The translations under genes were made by a program, and so were the position numbers. A DNA stretch of 55,010 nt from an uncultured Bacteroidales bacterium (lineage in GTDB: Bacteria > Bacteroidota > Bacteroidia > Bacteroidales > Paludibacteraceae): positions 1 through 55,010 of the forward strand of contig CADBZO010000011.1 of NCBI GenBank assembly GCA_902799185.1, read 5' to 3'. The notes below the pieces were generated by a model. It saw only the letters and a list, made by a program, of their open reading frames with translations. It was not told the DNA's origin and did not search any database. Below, one piece after another: positions 50,501 through 55,010 of the stretch. The stretch's first letter is position 1; the number at the start of each line of letters is the position of its first letter.

Positions 50501-53500
50501 TGCGGCAAGCACTGCAGCTGATGCACAATTGGCGACAGCCGGTGTAGGAACTTACACCCTGACTGTGCAGACCATTGCTGTCGGTGACAATGCAGGTAAA
50601 CCGCAGGTGAAGATTACCAATCCTGCTTCGCACCTTATCACGATGGGCGTCAAGACCGATTTCGGTGCCAGCGATGCAGCAGGCGGTTCTATCTCTGCGG
50701 TAGATGGCGAAACAACACCGAACGTCATTACGAACGGCAAATATATTAAGCACGGCGGAACGATCGTCGTTACCGCCACGCCGAGCATCGGCTATTCGTT
50801 GGCGGGCTGGTACAGCGATGCAGCATGCACTTCCGCTTATGCAGCAGGAGCCAATGTGGCAATTAATGATGGGGCAAGGACATTGACTTTAAGCGGCCTC
50901 GATGACGACAAGACTATCTATGCCAAGTTCACGGAGAACAGGACAACCGTAACCGTAGAAGCCAACAACGCGCACGGAACGGTAACGATTGCCGCAGGTG
51001 CAGGCAGGACAGACGAGACACATGCAAGCGTGGGCGTATATACTACCGCATCCGTCACCGCCGTACCTGACGCAGGATACTATTTCGCGGGTTGGACGCT
51101 GTCGAACGAGACATTCACTGCCAGCGGAACAGGTGAGGCGAACACGACCATAACAATCACCGGAGCAGGAACGGCCGGTACCTCAGGCACTCTCACCGCT
51201 AACTTCGTGGAACTGGACAAGATCTATTTCCGGAACTGGAATGCTGATCGCAATGAGCCTCTGTGGGAAAATGTGTATGTATATTTCGGTATCTCATGGA
51301 ATGGCGACAACCGACCGATAGCATCTAGCACAGCCTCCAATATAGTTCAGATGGAGCAAATAGGCACATCTAATATCTATTGGGCGTATGTTCCTCGCGC
51401 TGAGTATACGAACAGCAATATTGCATTTAGCAACCATCAATTTACAACAGGCTATACATTCTATCAATATGAAAGCGTAAAATGGGGAAGCTATAACCGC
51501 AAACTGAATATGTGCGTCCCTAAGCATGGAGATACAGAAACAATAGATAAAACGTTGTTTTACAAGAGTTACTGGAAAAACTATGGTCTTGCTCCGGGCG
51601 CAGAGGCAGGCTACTACATGAAACGTCTGAATAGTTCTTCTAATGGCTATGAGGATGCGGCTACGGACTGCAAGTTCGTTGTGGTGGATGAGAATACCAT
51701 CAGCTATAAGCTCCGTGTAGATAATATGGATAAAGATTATCATAATAAATATATGGTTCATAGTGCAGGCGGAATAAAGTATGTAACTCATTCTGTTTCA
51801 GAAAGTGAAGGAACAGCTATCACTACAGATGCCTGCACCGATGTAAACATGACACAATATGACGATGGCACTCCTCGGTTCTTAATCACTCCGTCTTCGG
51901 AAGGCTATTATACCATTACTATTGACCAGAGTGGCGATGTGATGAAAATATCGGTGAACTATCCTGTGGCAGTGGGGGACTATCTGCTGGTACAGACGAA
52001 CTCTGATGAATCCAAAATATTAAGCCATTCGGATATCATTAAGGGCGGATTAACTACGGCAACGGTCTCCATGCATTTGGACATGGTAACATCTGGCACG
52101 AAGTTGATACTGAAGAAGTGTACGAGTACCGCAGGCGGTACGCCTACTTTCGGAGCAAAGACAGAGGTCGGAACAGGCACAGGCTTGTTCAATACCACTA
52201 CGTTTAACAAAGGAAACGGTGTGTATAAGTTTGATATAACAATCAGCGGTGATGAGGTTACAGCAATCGCAAGTGATGGTCTTTATACCGGTAAATATTA
52301 CATCAAGACCGACTATGCACCGGGCGGATGGGTGAACTTCAAACAGAACGTACTGGAGCAAAACACCATCAACTTCAGCAACGAGGATGCCAACACGTTT
52401 GATTATTACCACTGCGCGTGGGTGGACGGTGACGGAAAGAACGTGAAGTGTATCATCGCCAATGACTACAACGAGCAGCTGACGGATACGCTTATCGGCG
52501 ACGATATACTCGGCAAGATGGATGATGGTACAACACCCCGTCAATATCTGGCAGAGAATGCTAATGTGCGTTTCTCCTATAACAGCTACACCAACGAACT
52601 GAAACGTGCTTATATCAACGGTGCAAGTGGATGGGAAGCCTCGTTCCTGTCACTCAAGGATATGACGAATAATGGAACCGGTACAGGCACAAAAACCATT
52701 ACTAAGACCGATGGAACGGCACTGACCAATGATACGATTTCATTCCGTGACAAAGGCAACTGGATTTATCAGATAGACGTGAAGGCGGGTGCAAACTCCT
52801 ATATATGGCTGAGTGCCAACTATAAGTTTAGAGGCAACGATCATATGCAAAACTTGATTGGTACCAGCACAGCCGGTGACTTGCTGATTGGCTCCGGATT
52901 GACCTCCTCGCAGAGGATGACGCTTATATATGACTTCAAGACCAATAACCTGATTGCAGCTTGGACTCCGGCCGAGACCTATGGGAAAGAGATTGACTTG
53001 AACTCTGATGTTCTCCTTATCCATAACCGCAAGACAGATCGTACAGATGAGGTGAATACGATTGACTTGACGGAAGGAGGTAAAATAAAGAATATCGACC
53101 GTGTCTATAGTGCCCTTCGTTTCCAAAAGACAACTGCTGACGGTATCATCGGTTTGAGTGGCAACTATGCTTCAGCGGCAGAGAGTTATTACCGCTATAA
53201 CTACTGGATATCCTTCCCGTATGATGTGAAGATGACCGACATCTTCGGTGTGGCAGACTACGGCAGCAAGTGGCGTATTCAGTACTACGATGGTGCAGAG
53301 CGTGCCTCCAAGGGTTGGTATCTGGGCGACGGTACAACGACCTTCTGGAAGACGATGCCAATGAATGATGATGCCAAACTGAAAAAGGGCGAAGGATATG
53401 TGCTGCAACTCTCGCCGTCTGCTTTCAAGGCAACCGGGTCCGGCAGTCTGTGGGCATTGGTGGATGAGATTTATCTCTACTTCCCATCTCAAGCAGGATT

Positions 53501-54275
53501 TGGACATATCGGATTGGATATATCTTCTGTTACACTGAGTTCACTGCCTTGTACCAAAGGTCTCTATACGGATGGAAGCGGAAAAGATCACAACTTGACG
53601 GATTCGCACTGGCACGTATTCGGTATTCCGACCTTCAAGAATGCTACCGGTACTACGGGAACCGGCGATAACTATGACGGTGATGAGGAGAAACATAGTA
53701 TCAGTGAAGGTGAGTTCTATTTCTATGAGTACAACAATAATGGAACGATCTACAACACCTACATTGTGACCGGCAGTTCGGGCTTCACGTTCCAGCCGAT
53801 GCATGCATATATGATTCAGATGACGGGTACGCTGAATTTCGCTATAAACTCTGTACCGGCTTCCGTGGCTGCAAGGCAGAAGAAGGAGATACAGAACTAC
53901 GACCTGAGACTGGAGTTGGCGAGCGAAGGACAGGTTGCAGACCAAACATTCGTAACCTTGCGTGAGAACGCCGTGGCTGATTTTGCTCTCAATGAAGATC
54001 TGACGAAGATAGACGGAATAGTCACGCTGATTGATAACTTTACGCAGACGCGTACCAACCTTGCTCTCGGTGACTATGAAGTGAGCCTGCCGAAGGGAGA
54101 GATGAACGACCGCTTCCTGTTAGAGATCAATATCCGCCAAGTACCGACAGCGATTGACGGCGTAGAGGGCGGTTCGCTCAAGGACGGCAAGGCGCATAAG
54201 TATATCGAGAACGGAGCGATGTACATCCTCCGCGATGGTAAGATTTACGATGCCCGCGGTAACAAAGTAAAATAA
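47598..54275 (+). CDS. large secreted surface protein with InlB-like repeats
   Basis: 2225 residues. Unusually long N-region (about 43 residues, including the 11-bp repeat product) before a signal-peptide core LTRLLSLFLLLTLGVGQTWA. The mature part has several carbohydrate-binding-like beta domains (KIYFDNSVSNFTGNIYLIIG; NKLYVWNKSTEITQYGAFPG; KIYFRNWNADRNEPLWENVY), an FN3-like domain (about 695-800) and Listeria-Bacteroides (InlB B) repeats at about 800-890 and 1115-1210 with GYYFVGWQL / GYYFAGWTL. It ends YIENGAMYILRDGKIYDARG, a tail common in large Bacteroidales surface proteins, followed by NKVK. Function unknown; surface glycan binding is plausible. Confidence 0.8.
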   Translation: MKNLLNLKGLCRSSQLALNPDGQTTVERRSNDGHSRRHLPVGLTRLLSLFLLLTLGVGQTWADNYIEGDAGLITTGWNKKGYRIDNTPYNNYAVAAGKYFFKITDGNTESGGSCFGTVTGVTSSNYGVTDGCMWINLTGINDVNITWANSGWNVNITVTPSSYFIKYPWGDNHAWTFSAPMTACSDGTYACTGPYNGTTYDFGRRGYDGGAGAKTGQTATVNNSPSTDETCVFNVTTSGALTITRCNKVTPTNKIYFDNSVSNFTGNIYLIIGHDKPTKFSCAYKMTQLAGTKLHYVSVGANWTDATYYAIVGNSAASISAGSWGSESLSTKQTGGYTAAYTGKYDLDGSNKQYLFTTASSGNGKALTITHKNTGYSNLNYTQSVTLCTKAYGADSYSANTSSLTSLNFTTYNLTGVGSVSTQQTNNMNGSTGVASGSACQAATTTINVGDAPASWVYDGIYTAMNGGSPVEDDQEYTYYPRAATNYYVRFHEVHDPSVSLAASSAYLTTTGGLRALTGETITLTATALYNVNSLVYTYEYSTNSGSSWTTIASRSASNTQTFTANSTGDYIFRVTLPDEAGTVNGTTNVHMTEMYTIKVKKNSNWVPNKLYVWNKSTEITQYGAFPGSTGKFTNHGQWYEFELNSDFDSFIVSASNHDTNHTSDVTGVTGSGCYTIGGTTGTSCAVTSGAACPSAPTVTASAATSVLNTKATLNGSISATGNDALTDYGFYWSTTYKTAETLKSSGTQVQKGTSDHIGAIAHELTGLSAGSTVYYIAYATNGQGTTVSDVQTFTTEGMHDVTVNAEAGGTVSYNGGAAGSTCTARAGIETASANIVATANEGYYFVGWQLPDGTITKASETSYDGVTQTITIKATADGKTVTALFNVRYALLGSVDTDDKLTAGMPGWGEGNEAPFTYSAGTYTKTVDLTLPNTTYKFKIVDRRGATHTSYGLSSKAVIPADGDYHPAASTAADAQLATAGVGTYTLTVQTIAVGDNAGKPQVKITNPASHLITMGVKTDFGASDAAGGSISAVDGETTPNVITNGKYIKHGGTIVVTATPSIGYSLAGWYSDAACTSAYAAGANVAINDGARTLTLSGLDDDKTIYAKFTENRTTVTVEANNAHGTVTIAAGAGRTDETHASVGVYTTASVTAVPDAGYYFAGWTLSNETFTASGTGEANTTITITGAGTAGTSGTLTANFVELDKIYFRNWNADRNEPLWENVYVYFGISWNGDNRPIASSTASNIVQMEQIGTSNIYWAYVPRAEYTNSNIAFSNHQFTTGYTFYQYESVKWGSYNRKLNMCVPKHGDTETIDKTLFYKSYWKNYGLAPGAEAGYYMKRLNSSSNGYEDAATDCKFVVVDENTISYKLRVDNMDKDYHNKYMVHSAGGIKYVTHSVSESEGTAITTDACTDVNMTQYDDGTPRFLITPSSEGYYTITIDQSGDVMKISVNYPVAVGDYLLVQTNSDESKILSHSDIIKGGLTTATVSMHLDMVTSGTKLILKKCTSTAGGTPTFGAKTEVGTGTGLFNTTTFNKGNGVYKFDITISGDEVTAIASDGLYTGKYYIKTDYAPGGWVNFKQNVLEQNTINFSNEDANTFDYYHCAWVDGDGKNVKCIIANDYNEQLTDTLIGDDILGKMDDGTTPRQYLAENANVRFSYNSYTNELKRAYINGASGWEASFLSLKDMTNNGTGTGTKTITKTDGTALTNDTISFRDKGNWIYQIDVKAGANSYIWLSANYKFRGNDHMQNLIGTSTAGDLLIGSGLTSSQRMTLIYDFKTNNLIAAWTPAETYGKEIDLNSDVLLIHNRKTDRTDEVNTIDLTEGGKIKNIDRVYSALRFQKTTADGIIGLSGNYASAAESYYRYNYWISFPYDVKMTDIFGVADYGSKWRIQYYDGAERASKGWYLGDGTTTFWKTMPMNDDAKLKKGEGYVLQLSPSAFKATGSGSLWALVDEIYLYFPSQAGFGHIGLDISSVTLSSLPCTKGLYTDGSGKDHNLTDSHWHVFGIPTFKNATGTTGTGDNYDGDEEKHSISEGEFYFYEYNNNGTIYNTYIVTGSSGFTFQPMHAYMIQMTGTLNFAINSVPASVAARQKKEIQNYDLRLELASEGQVADQTFVTLRENAVADFALNEDLTKIDGIVTLIDNFTQTRTNLALGDYEVSLPKGEMNDRFLLEINIRQVPTAIDGVEGGSLKDGKAHKYIENGAMYILRDGKIYDARGNKVK
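47657..47700 (+). repeat. four 11-bp repeats in the signal-peptide N-region
   Basis: CGACGGTCAAA, CGACGGTCGAA twice and CGACGGTCATA in tandem. Period 11 is not a multiple of 3, so gain or loss of one unit would shift the frame between the start codon and the signal-peptide core. Confidence 0.92.
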
Positions 54276-54279
54276 CCAG

Positions 54280-54324
54280 TTCCACTAGTTTTACTAGATT
54301 CACTAGTTCTACTAGTTCACTATA
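54280..54324 (+). repeat. nonanucleotide array after the 2225-residue gene
   Basis: TTCCACTAG, TTTTACTAG, ATTCACTAG, TTCTACTAG, TTCACTATA in tandem (period 9), starting four bases after the stop codon and filling the gap to the next gene. Four CTAG sites. Confidence 0.85.
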
Positions 54325-54341
54325 AAACAAAAAAATGCATT

Positions 54342-54734
54342 ATGGAAAATAGTTTTAAGATGATGGCGGTAGGCATACTGATGGTATGCCTGCTGCCGCT
54401 GGCCGCTCTCGCGCAGCAGCAAGAGTGGCAGTCCACTTCTGCCATGCGGGGGTCCGGCAGTGCCTACTCCTCGCAGGTGACAGCGGTGGGAGCTGCGAGC
54501 GTCGGTAGCATGGCAACAACTACCAGTAGTTCCGCTTCGGCAAGAGTAAGCCGTCCAAGAAGGGCAGGGGAAGGAGGAAGCACAGGGGGAGATTTTAATG
54601 AAACCGGAGATCCGAATAAGGAAAACGCGGACGACGGTTCTCCCCTCGGCGATGCTCTTCTGCCCCTCTCGCTCATGGCATTAGCGTTTTGCGGCGTGGT
54701 ATATATACGCCGTAAACGCTTGGCAAAAGAGTAG
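54342..54734 (+). CDS. small secreted protein with tripartite C-terminal anchor
   Basis: 130 residues. Signal peptide MMAVGILMVCLLPLAALAQ; a low-complexity middle rich in Ser, Ala, Gly and Thr, then acidic (about 85-100); and a C-terminus of P-L-G-D-A-L-L-P, one hydrophobic helix (LSLMALAFCGVVYI) and a basic tail RRKRLAKE. That order (motif, helix, Arg/Lys tail) is the form of sortase or exosortase signals, but may be only a membrane anchor. Shares the TGCATTATG start context with the gene before it, from which it is separated only by a repeat array, so the two are probably co-transcribed. Family not recognised. Confidence 0.6.
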   Translation: MENSFKMMAVGILMVCLLPLAALAQQQEWQSTSAMRGSGSAYSSQVTAVGAASVGSMATTTSSSASARVSRPRRAGEGGSTGGDFNETGDPNKENADDGSPLGDALLPLSLMALAFCGVVYIRRKRLAKE

Positions 54735-54750
54735 TGTTGCTCTCTGTTTG

Positions 54751-54788
54751 AACAATCACAGCCGGCTTAGATGCTGGCTGTGGTTGTT
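54751..54788 (+). terminator. strong hairpin after the small anchored protein
   Basis: AACAATCACAGCCGGC and GCTGGCTGTGGTTGTT form a 16-pair stem (two G-U) around a six-base loop. The T-tract is weak (TTGTTTG). Confidence 0.75.
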
Positions 54789-54852
54789 TGCGTTACCAAA
54801 ACAGCCAGAATAGTCCCCAAAAGAAAAAATCTTGCATTTCTTTGTCAAAGTA

Positions 54853-54884
54853 TTTGCATATATGAAAAAAAAGCAGTACTTTTG
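54853..54884 (+). promoter_or_regulatory. promoter of the last, partial gene
   Basis: TTTG (54853-54856), 20 bases, TACTTTTG (54877-54884); flank TTTGCATATATGAAAA. Confidence 0.8.
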
Positions 54885-54913
54885 CAAAAAGTTTACTAAT
54901 AACTAAACAAGTT

Positions 54914-55010
54914 ATGAACTATTCGGTAGAGATATTAGACTTGGTTAATAATCCTAACTGCCAGTTTTATAAACTATTAATCGATGATGAATGTCAGTTT
55001 GATGAGTTTG
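54914..55010 (+). CDS. 5' part of an unidentified gene, cut by the window end
   Basis: 32 residues are visible (MNYSVEILDLVNNPNCQFYK...). The start lies 29 bases after a good promoter, so this is very probably a real gene, but too little is present to name a family. Confidence 0.6.
   Translation, partial: MNYSVEILDLVNNPNCQFYKLLIDDECQFDEF

Overview
The window looks like chromosomal DNA of a member of the Bacteroidales (Bacteroidota) with a type IX secretion system (T9SS). The supporting signs are promoters of the form TTTG-N20-TAnnTTTG with no Shine-Dalgarno sequences, a long Ala-rich S16 protein, Bacteroidetes-type ParE and YchF, a GldJ-like lipoprotein, and very large secreted proteins ending in T9SS-type C-terminal domains. 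A more exact placement (for example a Paludibacteraceae-like gut lineage) is only a guess.

Layout. 1-5.7 kb: a small lipoprotein and a DUF5715/M15-like membrane protein, then on the minus strand cca-parE and a small Cys-rich membrane protein, then rpsP. 5.7-14.6 kb: a tightly overlapping polysaccharide operon (Wzx flippase, EpsG-type polymerase, five glycosyltransferases, one B12-binding-type radical SAM protein). 14.6-18.2 kb: two tandem pairs, each a membrane bacterial-PH protein plus a membrane-anchored HTH regulator, followed by a secreted glycine-zipper protein behind an almost identical copy of the same promoter. 18.2-25.6 kb: mostly minus-strand housekeeping genes (CaCA antiporter, ychF, tRNA-CAU, metG, cdaA, folP) with one plus-strand outer-membrane barrel gene. 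25.6-28.4 kb: gldJ behind a tandemly duplicated promoter, gcvH, and a 600-bp intergenic region rich in hairpins. 28.4-37.3 kb: an alternating operon of two T9SS cargo paralogues and two beta-barrel proteins. 37.4-46.3 kb: a giant modular adhesin (nine jelly-roll modules separated by eight FN3 domains). 46.5-47.0 kb: a toxin-antitoxin pair whose antitoxin is only 44 residues. 47.0-54.9 kb: a structured 530-bp leader, a 2225-residue surface protein, and a small protein with a tripartite C-terminal anchor; a last gene runs off the end.

The most unusual content is (1) the bPH/membrane-HTH pairs, whose HTH halves are nearly identical while their membrane halves and PH partners have diverged, and which share a promoter sequence with the secreted protein; (2) repeats inside coding DNA: heptanucleotide (GAAAGTC)n tracts that lack stops in all six frames, inserted several times in cca and once in the Cys-rich gene, and palindromic elements read in frame in the antiporter and folP; (3) a leader built of duplicated hairpins, one pair showing a compensatory base change, with a conserved Met-His-Tyr mini-ORF overlapping the start codon; (4) four 11-bp repeats upstream of the signal peptide of the 2225-residue protein, a candidate phase-variation switch; (5) a palindromic extension of the -33 promoter element shared by most promoters here.

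All comparisons were made by eye from the sequence and from knowledge of protein families; no database search was run.
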